From: Larimichthys crocea
Taxonomy: Eukaryota > Chordata > Actinopteri > Sciaenidae
NCBI RefSeq assembly: GCF_000972845.2
Contig: NC_040033.1
Location: 3,066,241-3,130,240, forward strand
DNA length: 64,000 nucleotides
Reading direction: 5' to 3'
The notes under the pieces were generated by a model, which saw nothing but the letters and a program-made list of their open reading frames with translations, did not search any database and had not been told where the DNA came from. How positions within the stretch are numbered: position 1 is the stretch's first letter; every line of letters begins with the position of its first letter. Position numbers and translations under genes: made by a program. Positions 13,258-26,160 of this stretch are shown here, one piece after another.

Positions 13258-13974
13258 ATATGTTTGCACTTGTGTATCTTATCACCTGGTGTGAGTCACA
13301 GTGCTTATTGAAATGCACGTTTGATTGGCTGAGTCGGATCACGTCAATGCCATGACACCAGTAAAGCTGTATAGAGGGGAAAAGATAAATGTAAAGATGG
13401 TCAATAATTCAGTGGTTTTGGGTCCACGAAATTAGTGACCATGATACTTGGGGATGCAAGGGGGGGGGTAGGCAGGTTAACAAGGGCAAGTGATTGAGTT
13501 ATTTACCCCCTGGTTCCAGGCGTGTGTGAGCAGACAAGTCCTGGTCGTACCAGAAAGCAGACCAGCATAACGTACCCACGGGTCATTGTGAAATATTTAG
13601 CTCTCGGTGACTACACTCACAGGCTAATTGGTGAACTGCTACAGATGCTGATGATGTAAATGGAAACTTGCTAGTTGGCCGGGGGCTAGCTCCAGTCCTT
13701 CACAACAGATCCATTCTCTGTGTACTGTTGTGTTTACTCCACATTGGCATTTTACAAATAAAAGCTGTCAGAGCTAATGATCTCGCTAACAGTTAGTTAG
13801 CCAACGTGCACTGAGTGCATGTGCCGTTTTAAAGGCGCTAAGCAAAGACGAAAGTTAAAAATGCAGCTGGAAAAGTTAGTGTCATGTCGTCACTCTGCAT
13901 GCCCTCCCTGTGTTTGTGTGTGTGTGTTTCCGCTCGCAGTCACATCAGGTGTATTGGAAAGTGCCTGCAGGCGT

Positions 13975-14080
13975 AATTGTGAGTGTGAATGGTTGTCTGT
14001 TTAAACGCATTAACCTGGTGACAGACGTGATGACCTGTCCAGGGTCAGCCAACGGATAAGCAGGTGTGGATGGATGGATT
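13975..14080 (+). mobile_element. SINE/LINE 3' tail fragment
   Basis: It contains TTGTGAGTGTGAATGGTTGT, GACCTGTCCAGGGTCAGCC and a terminal GGATAAGCAGGTG followed by (GATG)n. This is the well-known tail shared by L2-like LINEs and their SINE partners in teleosts. It is truncated and diverged, with no coding capacity. A related copy lies at 18345-18490. Confidence 0.7.
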
Positions 14081-16465
14081 ATCCACCTGTAAGGCGGCAA
14101 TGAATGATTTATTACCCATTAATAATAAAGTCGTTAGTGACGACTGATTATCTGTCTGCCTTTTGGTGACGTATTCCCTTTGTTTCTCATGTTTAATCCT
14201 CTATGTCAGTAGAATTGTTGCGTGTTGCTGCAGTTAATTGCTAAAATGAGCATTTTTTTTTCTTCTTAATCAACAGATATAGCTTTATTCTATAAACAGA
14301 AAGAAAAGAACAATCACAAGTTAAAAAACAAAACATCCTCTTTAATTCGAGACTAAATAAATAATATGGGCAATTAAAATTTTTCATTCAACACTTAAAA
14401 AAAACAGAAAGAATAAATAAATAGCAGTAAACTGTTGTGAATAGACATTTCCAACAGTGCAGCTACATGAGAGAAAAGTCATTGCGACCCGATTAGTGTT
14501 CGCTGACGACTCTTTGGTGAACTGTCCCCCCGACTCTTCGGAGAACTGTCCTCACTGCCCAGTCCCCGTCTCAGCAGTGAGGACCAGGTGAGTCCCTCTG
14601 TTTACTGATGGTGGTTATGTGAGGTGAACTTGAACTCACAATGTCTTCGTCTCTTTCCACTCTGCACAGTGGGTCAGGATGTCACTTACAACATGATCTT
14701 ACAGCTTCCATAAGAGTGTAAACCTGGTGACGCTTTGTGGGCGGAGACATTTTTGGATTTACACTGGCCAAAAAATTAAATCATTAATATTAATCATGTA
14801 TATTTCTAGTCCCATTTATTGCTGACAACTTCAGCTCAGCTCAGAACTTTTTCTCTGTTTACATTCACTCTGCAGGGTTATGTATTGATTTCATTATGTT
14901 AGCCTTGGTAATCCACAGCATCACTATCACTTTGTCAAAGAATATATACCGAGAGAATTTGTTTTATTTATGAGCTGTGCCTTTCATGATAATTACAGAA
15001 TATTCTAAGGATTTAAGTGTAACAACCATATATCAAACAGCGATGCACACTGTAAGAAGCAAGGCTGTTGGTAAAGCACACACTCCATCTTGTCCCCCAC
15101 ATGCTTAATTTATTTATTAGTACACCTTTTCTCTGCTGCTGTAGACATGTAGTAGTTCACATGTTTACTGTATGTAACCTGTACTTATCTGAACCTGTTT
15201 ATGACCTATTATAACATTTTATAGCCTGTTTAACTATGGACAAAACCCCACGCTGCACTTGACTGTAAGTCTCCAACATATTTCAGTTTCAAGCAGTAAT
15301 GGAAGCAGAGACTTGAATCCATCACAACCTCCTCATTCTTCTGGAGGATGACATTTTCACAGGTAGCACGTCGGAGGGCAGCAGCAGAGAGGCTAACATC
15401 CAATGTAATAAGTCCGTCCCAGACATGGCTCTAAGGATGGCCTGGAGTTAACAATATTTTGTGTTAATTAAAATGTTAATTAGAATATCCCTGTAGCCAG
15501 ACCCAGAGTTCCCTGCGCTCTTTTTTGCAGGTCACTCCACTAACCTCCCTTGGACGCCAGAAATGTCATGAAACAGCAGTGAAGTGGCTTTGAAGTCCTC
15601 TCACATCTGAGATTTAAGACGCAGCGGTTGAACAGAAACATTGAAATGTGCAGCTTGTTATAATTAAAAGACTTTCTTGTATTGTATTATTATATTCTTC
15701 TTGTCAGTCTTGACTTTTTACTTTGCATTCTGTGATGCAAAAACAAACAAAAAAATCCCTAAAGGTAATGAATTCATCTGAAATACTTTTTCTTGATAAA
15801 GTCACAGTTACGGTAGGGATTGAGATGCTTACCATGGGCTGTAGTGTCGTGTCTGTCAGTTAATTAGTTTTTATGTGTAAAACTAAGTGAGACACTATGA
15901 ATGCTTTCTTTGAAGAAGTGCTCTGAAATGCACCATTATCCCGTTTTTAATGATTATTATGTCTCGCTCCCTCCCCTCCATGACAGCAGACTTATCATCC
16001 CGCCTTCAAGTGTTGGCATTTAGAACAGATGAACTGTGTCTGCTGGAAATTAACTTTATATATTTCTAAATTGTTTTCTCAATTACAGTGTGGTGACAAA
16101 CATCACTGACTAAATTATGTTCACAGACGACATTAGGTTGGGTGAACGTTCATGTACCGCACTCACTGGTGGACAGAGAGAAAGGTGGTGTACAGAGCTT
16201 GGGATCAGATCGAGACTCAAAGCACTTTGGTGAATGTTGGGGAAAGATCAGGGTTTCAGTTAAATTAACTAAATTACAAAAGTAATCAAGCATGAATTAT
16301 CAAATGGGCCAGTGATCAGGGGCATCTGACCTTCAAAACCACCACATTCTGTTTTTGTTTTATTTGTTTCATCAAATCAAACTAATTAGTCGTCTGTGTA
16401 CTGAAACATGAACAAATGAATTCAGTTCATTTGAATATTTATATATTTGAATGGAAATGGTTGGT
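14081..16465. other. Intergenic, no gene recognised
   Basis: This is AT-rich sequence. A local imperfect direct repeat at about 14500-14552 (CGACTCTTTGGTGAACTGTC, then CGACTCTTCGGAGAACTGTC) is the only structure noticed. Confidence 0.5.
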
Positions 16466-16469
16466 TCTG

Positions 16470-16562
16470 AGGGGTTCCTGTGCAGTAGTTAGAAGTGTGG
16501 CCTCACAGCAAGAAGGTTCCTGGTTTGAACCCCGCCTGGAGCCTTTCTGTGTGGAGTTTGCA
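16470..16562 (+). mobile_element. SINE-like fragment, truncated
   Basis: The string GTGGCCTCACAGCAAGAAGG, followed by TTCCTGGTTTGAACCCCGCC and TTTCTGTGTGGAGTTTGC, is the head of a very common teleost dispersed repeat. TGGTTTGAACC resembles a tRNA-type B box. It stops abruptly after GTTTGC, so it is a truncated copy. A longer copy is at 60525-60735. Confidence 0.7.
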
Positions 16563-16879
16563 ATACATTGTTAATTTAAAGAATAAATATGTCAATGGTT
16601 GCTAGATTTGTGTTTCTCCGGTCACTTTGGAGAATGGAATGCTTAACCCTGATTAAAAAGTTCATTCAAAAGCACAATGTTTTGTGTTGTTTGTAGGGTC
16701 ATTTGTTTTCATTTATTTCATCTATATAAACTTGGCCAAACATGACCATCAAAAGTGTGCAGAAACAACACTTATAATAGGATATGACACTTTATGACAT
16801 AAATGGTATGAACTGAATGCTTTAACTTTAATTTTAGGTTGATTTTAAGATGGGATATTTAAATTAGCTTCTATACCTG

Positions 16880-17245
16880 ACAACCCATTGGGGCATCAAC
16901 TCAGACACCGCAAGGGGGTGACTGCCCCATACACCGGCAACTGCCATGGCACACACACACGCACAGTTGCATGTCAGTGGCAGCTGCGCCACACAGCGGC
17001 AGGGGTTGAGAGATTAATTCAGAAAATCTAGCAAATTAATGCAGAAACCACGTATTGGAAATGCTACTTCCAGCAAGTCAAATACAACTCTGATGACTGT
17101 TTTATAAAATTTAAATAAAAAACAGATGCCCATAACAACAGCAGTTGCCGTGGCAGTCAGTGGCAGCTGCCCCAGAAACCGCGGCAGGTGCCACTGAAAG
17201 TGCCACTACTAGCTGCCGCTGCCATGAATTGAGCCAGCCCTACTG
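16880..17245. repeat. Imperfect repeats rich in GGCAGCTGCC / GCCRTGGCA words
   Basis: The phrases CAACTGCCATGGCA, TCAGTGGCAGCTGCGCC, CAGTTGCCGTGGCAGTCAGTGGCAGCTGCC and GCTGCCGCTGCCATG recur over about 350 bases, partly in both orientations. They are unlike the flanking AT-rich DNA. This looks like a small degenerate repeat or MITE; the family is unknown. Confidence 0.45.
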
Positions 17246-18240
17246 CTAAATATTCTTTAGAGTTTTTTCAATTGCATAAACACAATTTTGCAAACTAGGC
17301 TGGTTTTATCAAACACTAAAACAATTCACCAAACCACACACCCAAACTGCAAAACACCTCATATATCCTGCAAAATGAAGCACTGCAACCAAAATCAAAC
17401 TTTTGCACCAGATGGCACACACTTCATTCGTATTTGTAGATTTCTGTCTAACCAACTACACACTGTTATAATGATAATGAAAAGCACTCTCATCTTTAGT
17501 ATGCTTTGCCATCATACTAACATATTTCAAACTGTAGAGAATTCTTCAGATTGTTCACATGCACAGAAATATTTGCAGATACACACACGTGCTATTGAAA
17601 TATTTATTTTTCACCAAACAAGTCAGTGCAACGTATGCACAGCAGATATGCTCACAAAACAGTAAACTGAAAAATACAATTGCAGAAAAAATGTCAGAAA
17701 AAATTAAAAAATTAAAAAATAAAGAGGAAAGCAAAATAATGAGACAACACTGCTCTACCCCGACCTCTCACTCTTCCTCCCCCTCTCATTCAAACCCTCC
17801 CTCTTCCTCTTCCTCTCTCAGCAATGTCTTCCAAAGATGCTCACCTGTTCTCTTTTATTGCTTACTTCCTGATTGAAGTGTTAACAATTACATAACACCT
17901 GTTTGGCCAGGTGGCACATATAGTGTCCAATGATCTCATGTAGTGTCATTTTAAATGGCGTGTTTTGAAATTGCAAACACGTGACTTTATGTCAGATGGT
18001 TGTGTCTTATGCAGAGAACCTCGTTCAGTACACTTAAAAAGGGTTAGGGTTTGAATTGCAAAATGTTTGTAAAGCAGAAAATGTGTTTAAAGTTTTGGAG
18101 ATTTGAGATGAGGTTTTGCTCCCTGTGTGTGTCACTTTAAATATTTGTGCTATCCATGTCATTTCAGTGTGTTAGCAACTGGACAAAACTGTAACAATCT
18201 GTTTTCTGATTTGCTGTTGTGTTTTCTGATTTGCCATTGT

Positions 18241-18302
18241 GCACTTCAGGGCCACCGTACTAAAGACGGAGATGTGCGGTTTGTATGGTGGCCCTGAAGT
18301 GC
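18241..18302. repeat. Inverted repeat with 20-bp arms
   Basis: The arms at 18241-18260 and 18283-18302 are reverse complements with one mismatch, separated by a 22-base loop. The arms carry CTTCAGGGCCACC. Outside them lie further loosely inverted stretches of TTTTCTG/CAGAAAA and TTGTGTTTT/AAAACACAA words, so the whole 18200-18335 may be a small foldback element. Confidence 0.85.
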
Positions 18303-18344
18303 AAAACACAACAACAAAACAGAAAACACAACTGGTGACTAAAT

Positions 18345-18490
18345 TGTCCACAGGTTTGAATGTGAGTGTGAATGGTTGTCTCCATGTGCCCTGTGATGAG
18401 CTGGTGACTTATCATTCAGCTAGGATAGGCTCCAGCCATGACCATGACCCTGACCCTGATGAGGATAGGCGGTTGCAGATGATGAGGACC
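18345..18490 (+). mobile_element. SINE/LINE 3' tail fragment
   Basis: It contains GAATGTGAGTGTGAATGGTT, CCCTGTGATGAGCTGGTGAC, GCTAGGATAGGCTCCAGCC and GAGGATAGGCGGTTGCAGAT, which are consecutive blocks of the L2-type tail widespread in teleosts. It is diverged, with no coding capacity. Confidence 0.75.
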
Positions 18491-18918
18491 AGGAATCAGG
18501 TGACCATGAGAATTCAGGCAAGGCACTCCAGCCTTTTCTGTTTCCTCATCATTAAAGGATGCCTTCACAATTTTTCAAGAATGTCTTAAAACACTTGCCA
18601 GGTGGCCATATGAACACTGAAACAGGTTTGTGGTTGCTGTAATCATTCCTCCTGTTCGTGCTGGCTATTAAAAGAAGCCCTTCATAATGGGGGACAAAAT
18701 CCACAGTCATCCCTCTGTGTGAAATCTAGAGCAAATCTGAAGCTTTAGCAGCCCGAGTGAGATAAATGAAGCTGTTATAGTTACAGTGTCCTTTGTACAA
18801 AACTGCACTCATATTGTCCCACTGCAGCTCACTGTGGAAAAATTGCAGAGACACACAAAGAGAGAGTTTTGCATTATAAAGTCCACGACTAACTCATACA
18901 AGCTTCCCATAAATATTT

Positions 18919-19625
18919 CAGAATCAGGTTTATTGCCAAGTAGATTTTCACACAGAAGGAATTTCCCTTAGCTTTTTGGAGCATAACAAACATAAGGCAA
19001 AAATATAAATCTGCAGTCTGCTTTTGTCTTTGGTGGTGGCAGCAAAGTACAAGATGGTGATGGAGGCGGTGAGGATGGACTCGATGATTCACCATGATCG
19101 GTAGATCACTTCAGATCTGTGAGATGATTCTTCTCAGGAAGTGAGTCCACAGTGTTGATGAGGGCAGGTGAGGCTGAGGTCTTTCTGAAGTCCACAACCA
19201 TCTCCACTGTCTTTAGAGCATTTAACTCCAAGTTGTTCTGGCTGCAGCAGGTCACCACATGGTCAATCCCACCTGTAAGCAAATTCATCTGCATCGCAGA
19301 CGTGTCCAACCAGGGTGGTGTCATCTGCAAACTTGAGGAACCCGATGACTGAAGGTGCAGCTGCTAGTGTACAGGAAGAAGAGCAGAGGAGAAGGACGCA
19401 ATCCTCAGAGGATCAGGGCTGATGGCAGCCAGCTTCATTTGCTGTTTCCTGTCAGACAGGAAGTCTGTAATCAGACAGCACGAGGTGCTCAAATCACTTC
19501 ACAACCACAGAGGTCAGGTCTGAAGTCATTAAGTGCTGTGATCCCTGGTTTCTTGGGAACTGGAGTGATGGTGGATAACTGTTTAAAATGTGTTGCCTCA
19601 TCACTTCAACTGAAAGAACATTAGG
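18919..19625 (-). pseudogene. LINE (CR1/L2/Rex-like clade) fragment, reverse transcriptase remnant, antisense
   Basis: Read on the minus strand, 19106-19330 decodes to a piece ending NNLELNALKTVEMVVDFRKT, the conserved block after the YxDD region of fish CR1/L2/Rex-type reverse transcriptases. Plus-strand blocks such as CTGTCAGACAGGAAGTCTGT, ACAACCACAGAGGTCAGGTC and CCTGGTTTCTTGGGAACTGG match the antisense of the same gene further upstream. The left end (CAGGTTTATTGCCAAGTAG) resembles the 3' UTR end of such elements. Deletions and frameshifts break the frame, so it is a dead copy. Confidence 0.75.
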
Positions 19626-19959
19626 AGGTGATCTCTAAGTGATCAGTATGAACAGAACGAAAGATTACAGGAAGAAGAACATCTGAACGTTCAAATGGGG
19701 ACATGGTTGTTGTTTTGAGACAGACGTGCCAAACTGGAAGCCTTACAGATGCACTCTAACTGCAACTAAAGAGTGAAGTGAACGTCTCCAAAACAAAAAA
19801 ATAAAACACATCAAAAATTATAATTTGACATCACTGAGCTTTTGTACTGTTCTCGAATGGGAGTGAACACAAAATAGAAAAAAGCTTGTTCTTTTTGTTT
19901 TTTCAGACACAGTGTGCTTGATTATGCCACACGCCGGAAAACTGAATTGATGTAAAATT

Positions 19960-20530
19960 GAAAAAATGAGCAAACACTCAAATCACGCTGGAATTATCCT
20001 TAATTATGTTCCCACGGTATCAACCTTCTGTTTTGCTAAATTACCAGCCTGCCTCGTGTCCCTGGCAATATCAATACGCTATATCAACACAGTCAATCAG
20101 TTAGGCGCACACCCACTCACACTCGCACAGACTCATACACTAAACACAAATACTCATTAATTTACTGGATGTGACGACACATTGAATCCAATGCATTCCA
20201 GTCATGTACAGCTAATATGTGTCGGGCTAAATGGCTTCATAATGCACGCTATAACTCAGCCTGTGCACAGGGACAAAAAACATATTACTGTCCTTTTCAG
20301 CCACAGCAATTCAGCCTGTCCTCCATCCTGCCACATGACATCTATTACAATGCTAGTCAATGAGATTCACAAAGTGGCAATGAAAGGTTCTCCCAATGTC
20401 AGCTTTCCTATCTTTGAAATGAAGTCGATCATTAAAAGGAATAAAGGCCGAGTGCAATAGGCCGGACTTGAGGTGACGGACAGGCGGCCAGAAAGTGAGA
20501 GGGAGTTCTTCGAGTAGCCATTTGCAGCGC
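19960..20530. promoter_or_regulatory. Candidate conserved non-coding block
   Basis: This high-complexity sequence contains CCTTAATTATG near 19998 and AATCAGTTAGGCGC near 20095, with few low-complexity runs, and ends at a (TG)n tract. No coding signature was seen in either direction. The inference rests on composition only. Confidence 0.25.
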
Positions 20531-20553
20531 GCCCACAAAATGACGGCCCCAAT

Positions 20554-20555
<2 letters not shown>

Positions 20556-20598
<43 letters not shown>
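20556..20598. repeat. (TG)n microsatellite, 43 bases
   Basis: This is an uninterrupted TG dinucleotide tract. Confidence 0.98.
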
Positions 20599-20601
<3 letters not shown>

Positions 20602-22970
20602 GGAAGCTAGGCAAAGCAGGAGAAAAATGAACCCCACTCTCATTGTTGTAATTAAGTATTGCGAACAAAACAATAGATCTTGAATAGCTCTCACATGGAT
20701 TGCTGGATTAATCTTTAAAAGCTCCTTCTGATATGTGTTCTCTCTATAATAATGACATGGTCCTTGGTTATTATTATTATTTTTAAAAATATATATTATT
20801 CATTTATTTTTTTATCCACTCTCTTCCCAGTAGAATCACAATCTTTGCTTAAAAGGGTCAGGCTGAAAGCAGGTTGTACAATCTTTTGTGTTTCTACCTG
20901 TTTGGAACGTCCTTGCTGCAAAGTGTTCTCATCCTTTTGCTCATTCAACTGCCTATCCGATCACTCTCCGAGAACTCTGGGTCAGGTTTACAATAAGAAA
21001 TTGGCATGGGGCACATGTGCAGTGCGTCTCTCAATTAATTATCAGCCTGCAGCGTGCAGTGTATTTATCGGCTGATTTACCGAGGCAGCAGCTGATCGCT
21101 CAGTCAGCTCCTGGACTCTGACTTGTGTGAGTGGGCAGGTCCGAGCAGCTCAGAGTGCAGCAGGTGGAAGTGGAGGTGGAGGTGTGGTGTATAAAGCTGG
21201 TTTTTCAGTAGAATGCTGAGGCATTCAAACTGGCTAGTGTTAATTGCTGTTTGTTGGGTTGGTTAGGTGGGGGCTGAACTGGGTGGTCCATATTCGCTAC
21301 AGAAGCTGCATAGTGCCCCCTAAAACTGAAGTCGATGTGCTGCCTGCAGTGCATCTCTCTCTAGTTTGTCTTGTCTGTCTTTGAGCTGAAAATTAAAAGT
21401 GAAACTTTTGATTCTGTTTCGATAAATCAGACATGTAAGAAGTGTTTTATATTTGCAGTGTATAAAAAGGAAATCTGGGGGAGCAGCAGATGACTGGCCC
21501 ATTTTTGGGTAGCTAAATAAGAGTGCATGTCACTGTTTATAACACAGGGTGTTTATCCTTTGCTGGACGGGCTGCTGTACCCACTTCTCCAGGCACCGCC
21601 ACACCACTGGCTACTTTATATCTGAGGTCATTGTGATTCCTGACACAGTCACAGTTTCTTTTCAGAACTCACCTTTGCTTGTGGCTGCTGTAAATACCAT
21701 CTGTACTGTAGAACTTTCCAATCATCTAAAAACAATTTGACTGACATCCAGTCAGTCAATTTCATCATTTATTTATTAATTAATTTGTATTAGTTTAAAT
21801 GATGAGGTATCTGTATATTTTATATATCCACTGTGAATATTAAATTTAAATGAGAAATTAAATTTTTTTAAATGAGATCTGTGGAGTTTCAGTTCCATGT
21901 AGTAAGACACCAGAAGCTTAATACATTAGAATAAAATTATATATCCGTGTCATACAGGCAGCATCATTATATGTGAAAACTGAACTACTTGAACCTGAGG
22001 TGTGATATACAATAATAGGCTAACGACATAAATGAAAACATGTAATTTCACCAACCAGTGATATCCTGTGGCCTTAAATGCTTGCAGACTCTTAGTTATG
22101 AGCCTTTTGACAACATGTTTCTATGGTGATCGGATCACCAGAGCACAGCTCTGAATACAAGTCTGAATACAACAACTACCAAGATGCAGCAAGGCACGGT
22201 GCGATCAGATCACTCAAACCACTTGCAGTTGTGGTCTTTGGCCGTGTATCTTTTGTAATGTAAATGCTAATGTAAACTGGGCGCCATTGAAGAACCGCCT
22301 ACTTAACTGACATCTGCTATGAACACACCAAACGCTCTGTCTGATTTCCATTTGGTTCACTGTAATGCAAATGACATGTTTGGACTCTCCTTACCTGCGA
22401 AGATGAAATGCAGATGTGAAGCAGATGTTTGTGATCACTCTGTCTGTTTCAATGGATTTCACAGCTGAACTAAAAACTGCAATATTCCCAGACAAAAAAG
22501 CTCAATTTTGACAGTTGTTGAGTGAAACAAAAAGAAATAAACTGATTAAACTTCATGAAATCGCTATGGCCAATTCTTAGTTATCCATGCCTTCTTGTGA
22601 ATTCAGCATTAAATACAACACATTAAGGTGTCTCTCCCCTTGTATACACATTGTTTTTTTACAGCATCAACTGTATTGACTGCTACTCTTTGTCTAAAGT
22701 CTGACTTACTGGCCAACATTTAGCAGCTACACTCATTTACACTAAATTAATGATAGAAAACTACATTTTGATGGTAAACATGTCAAATTTTACAAATACA
22801 GCAAACATTAACTTACTTCTTTGTGGCACAAGTCCCCCTTTAAATGTTGTTGAGTTCGGAGAAATGCTCTCTACAACAAATTCTTAATTGTTTCGGTCTC
22901 CTTGTAAATTCAGCAGATGTCACACAATAAATTTCACAAAATGAATCAATGTACAGTACGTGATTATTTG
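20599..22970. other. Intergenic, no gene recognised
   Basis: This is AT-rich sequence with chance frames only. A purine-rich stretch at 21160-21185 (GGTGGAAGTGGAGGTGGAGG) is the only simple-sequence feature. Confidence 0.5.
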
Positions 22971-22974
22971 CATA

Positions 22975-23175
22975 CAGAGCGAGGAACTGAGATCTGGATC
23001 ACAAGTGGACACTTGAGATGCACGTGGAGACGCATAATGCCAGGCGTAATCTGACATACTTAGAGCCGTCCACTTGTGCTCATATCACCCGAGATGCTCG
23101 CTAATGCTGTAATGATGTGAACAGACTCTGATTTACTGCAATGCACCTGAAACCAAGCCATCTCTTTATAAACCA
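22975..23175. promoter_or_regulatory. Candidate conserved non-coding element
   Basis: It is a compact, complex block with words such as GACGCATAATGCCAGGCGTAATCTG (around 23030-23054) and CTCGCTAATGCTGTAATGATGTG. TAATG/ATAATG half-sites recur in a non-repetitive context. No coding signature was seen. Inferred from composition only. Confidence 0.25.
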
Positions 23176-25159
23176 AGCACACGTGTTCACATGGTGGACT
23201 GACAGTACAAAGAGAGATCTCCATGCTGGTGAGAAATACCTACAAGTATTGTAAGATTTACCTGGCTTTGGTTTTATTTTATTGTTTGTTCTTTTCTGAA
23301 AAGCATGGCCATTTCATTCATTTTACAGTCTGTTCTTTTAAATTGATTTGAGCAGGACGGGTATCCACAGACTGGGCTGAGGAAAGAAAGAAAAGCATTC
23401 TCCACATTTCAATGAAACAGGGAATTTGGAAATGGCTTTGACTGAGCTATCAGGATACATGAGAGGCTCCTGTGGGGATTTACTTCATTGGACACTTCCT
23501 CTCTCTCATTGGAAACACTGCAGCTGATCTGACTCATCAGGCTACATTGAAACGGCAGTATAACAACACTGCAGCCTGGATACAGACAGCAGAGCACACT
23601 CAGGTGTAATCATTCCAATTTTTACATGTCATTTGTTCTTTTCTTCATCTAATTCACTGGATGTGTGGTAAATAAAGCTCTGAATTAGGGAACCACAAAA
23701 CCTATTTTTACTCCCTTCTAATGTTTATTCAGTAAAAAGCTTATCTCTTATTTTCTCTTTAAGAGGAGACTCGCCTCAGTCAGGTGCAGACGGAGAATCT
23801 GTGATGAATTACTTTCAGCCCAAGGCTGTGGTTTAATTTTCAGTTCAGGCTTAGCTCACCTGTATAACAAACTAATTGCTGACTATTATGAGAATATTAG
23901 CATCTATTTTTATTTTAATTCACCTTTAGATAACCAGATAAGTCAGTTGAGAACAAATTCTCATTTACAGTGACAGCCTGGCCAAGTGGCAGTGACAGGG
24001 AGTAAGTCAATACGAGATTCAACATACAGCTAGTAGAAGAAGAAAAATTAGACTAAATTAAAGCATCACAATATATACAACAGAACAACAGAGTATATGT
24101 ACTGCATTGATTTCTTAAATGTGGTTAACTTGTTCCAGTGTGAGCAACAGCACAAAAGAGGTGCAGACTTTGGGAATTACAATACTAATACATTTACTAG
24201 AATATAAACTGCTACTAATTGTAACTAATTGTTACTCTTATTGAGCTGATATTGAGCATAAATATCGTCTGTTTGTTCAGTCATCGCTCAGCTTTAGTAA
24301 TCAACACATTTGATATCGCTGTTTTTTTTTTCATCATCAGGTGTGAACCAATTAATCACAATGCGTGGGGCTATACCAGCTGTGATGTAGGCTGTAATAG
24401 GCTTTTGACAGCGGTCATTAAATTATTTTTACACAATAGGGCATCTTAAGATGAAAAATGATTTATTTTATCAGCAGAAAAGATCAAGGCAAGTCACAGT
24501 ATAAATGTGTACTCCTTGAAAAACATTTCTATGAGGGATGGTTAATTAAATTTATTTAACAACAACACTTATCATCTTAACCTGCAGCAATAAGCTGTAC
24601 CAACAAAAGTCAATAACAATTGAATATTTGTAGATTGGAAATATTGAAGTTTGATGATGAATGTCTGGCATCTAGAGTGAAACCTAAAGTTTATATGTGA
24701 GTATATGGAATATATACAAACTGTGAGGTTTAATTCATCAGACAGTTTATTTTAAAGAACATGTGATGTTGCTTCTGATGACAGAGAGATTTGGAAATTA
24801 CAAATCGAGGTTTATTGTCCGGCGAAAGGATGTGAAAGGTGCTAATGGAAAATAAATAGTGCTGCATGCTGGATCAAACTATTGACTGAAGTTTAGGTGA
24901 TGACTCACATCTTAAAATCAATTCTGAATTATCTAAACAAATGCAAGGAGGGCTGAAACAGGCGTTATGTACTCGCTATTGCTTTCCGGTTCAATAGCAG
25001 AGAGCTGCAAAAGAGAGAGAGAGAGACCATGTATTGCCTTGACTAACAGAGCCTTCAATCTGGTGATACATTTTCTAACTGAACTTAATTGGTTTTTTTT
25101 ATCCTTTTTCTAACTGAAGAACAGGTTTTGATAAAATAATCTTTTCAAGTTCCTTGACT
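23176..25159. other. Intergenic, no gene recognised
   Basis: This is AT-rich sequence. I see no splice-bounded coding segment, RNA gene or recognisable repeat. Confidence 0.5.
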
Positions 25160-26160
25160 GTCTAGCTTGAGTCTGACAATGTTATAGAGGGAAATGTATT
25201 GAAATGTCTAAACTCAACTGTCGGTCTAGATCAGGGGTCCCCAAACTTTTTTCGGTGCGGGCCACATCACCTTGCTTTTCTGTGATGGGAAATGATATCA
25301 GTCCCACCAGGATTTCGCGGGCCTTTTTTGAAATAGTTGCGGCCTAAAATGCCTGATGTTGCATAAGGTTTTCAAAAAAGTTCTGGTGAAAGTCGCGGTG
25401 CTTTTTACATTTTTGTTGCAGGAGGAAGTTAGAGTTGTGATTAGTTGTGATTCGACAGTCGCGGAGAGAGCACAGCAAGCACTGTCCACAGCCCTGGGAA
25501 GCGGCGAGGTCCAGGCAGGAGGGCGCTGTAAAGCTGGCGGCCGGAGCCAGTCGCGGCGCACCGCCGTGGAGGAAATGCGCCTGGTCAAGGCCAGCCAGCA
25601 CCGGGGAGAGGTCCCTCGAGGGGATCCTCCTGCACCGTGCGGCCGTCCCTGACCCACCAAGTTGAATCCTCCGGGCAGACTGCACGGAAGCTGATCACGA
25701 GCAAAGTCACGTCGGAATATACCATTGTGTGAGGGGATGAAAATTAGCAAGTACTGTAAATAGTTCGTAAATAAGGTAGATTTTAATTAAAATGCCAAGC
25801 TTAATCATTAAGTGTGGATATGTTATAATAGGAAAATGCAATTTTGAAAAATAGGCCATGTTTACAGGGATTGTTTGGGATCGTTAAATGGGCCACTCCA
25901 ATTGTTTGGGCGGGCCAGATGTGGCCCCGGGGGCTGTAGTTTGGGGACCCCTGGTCTAGATAGCCATCATCTATTGGGTTCTCCTTGAGGTTTCTTCCTG
26001 TTAGAGAAGGTCTTTCCCTGACACTGTCAACAAGTGCTTGCTCATGGTGGGAACTGTTGGGTCTCTATACATAATATCATATGATCTAAACTTGCTCTAT
26101 AACTTTTGTTACAAGTTTGTGTTCTATAAATAAAGTTGAATTGCTTTAAATTGAAATACT
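25160..26160 (+). mobile_element. Retroposon tail, interrupted by a hAT element
   Basis: After the hAT insertion the sequence continues GGGTTCTCCTTGAGGTTTCT, TCCTGTTAGAGAAGG, CAAGTGCTTGCTCATGGTGG and ends with AAATAAAGTTGAATTG. These are ordered blocks of a very common teleost SINE/LINE 3' end. The left part, 25160-25231 (CTAGCTTGAGTCTGACAATG), is probably its upstream portion. The retroposon is the older insertion, because the hAT element with its target duplication splits it. Confidence 0.65.
25232..25953. mobile_element. Non-autonomous hAT DNA transposon, 722 bp
   Basis: The left end CAGGGGTCCCCAAACT and the right end AGTTTGGGGACCCCTG are exact 16-bp inverse copies. They are flanked by the 8-bp target duplication GTCTAGAT (25224-25231 and 25954-25961). 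Terminal CAG...CTG, an 8-bp duplication and the TCTAGA-like target are hallmarks of hAT elements. The interior has an unusually GC-rich piece (about 25490-25660) between AT-rich ends. A 150-codon antisense frame crosses it but shows no transposase motif. Confidence 0.92.

Noticed and set aside
16500..16545. Possible tRNA gene from the B-box-like TGGTTTGAACC
   Set aside because: No cloverleaf, A box or acceptor pairing; it is part of a SINE-like repeat.
25298..25750. 150-codon antisense frame
   Set aside because: It lies wholly inside the 722-bp hAT element, has no transposase or domain motif, and reflects the GC-rich core lacking stops.
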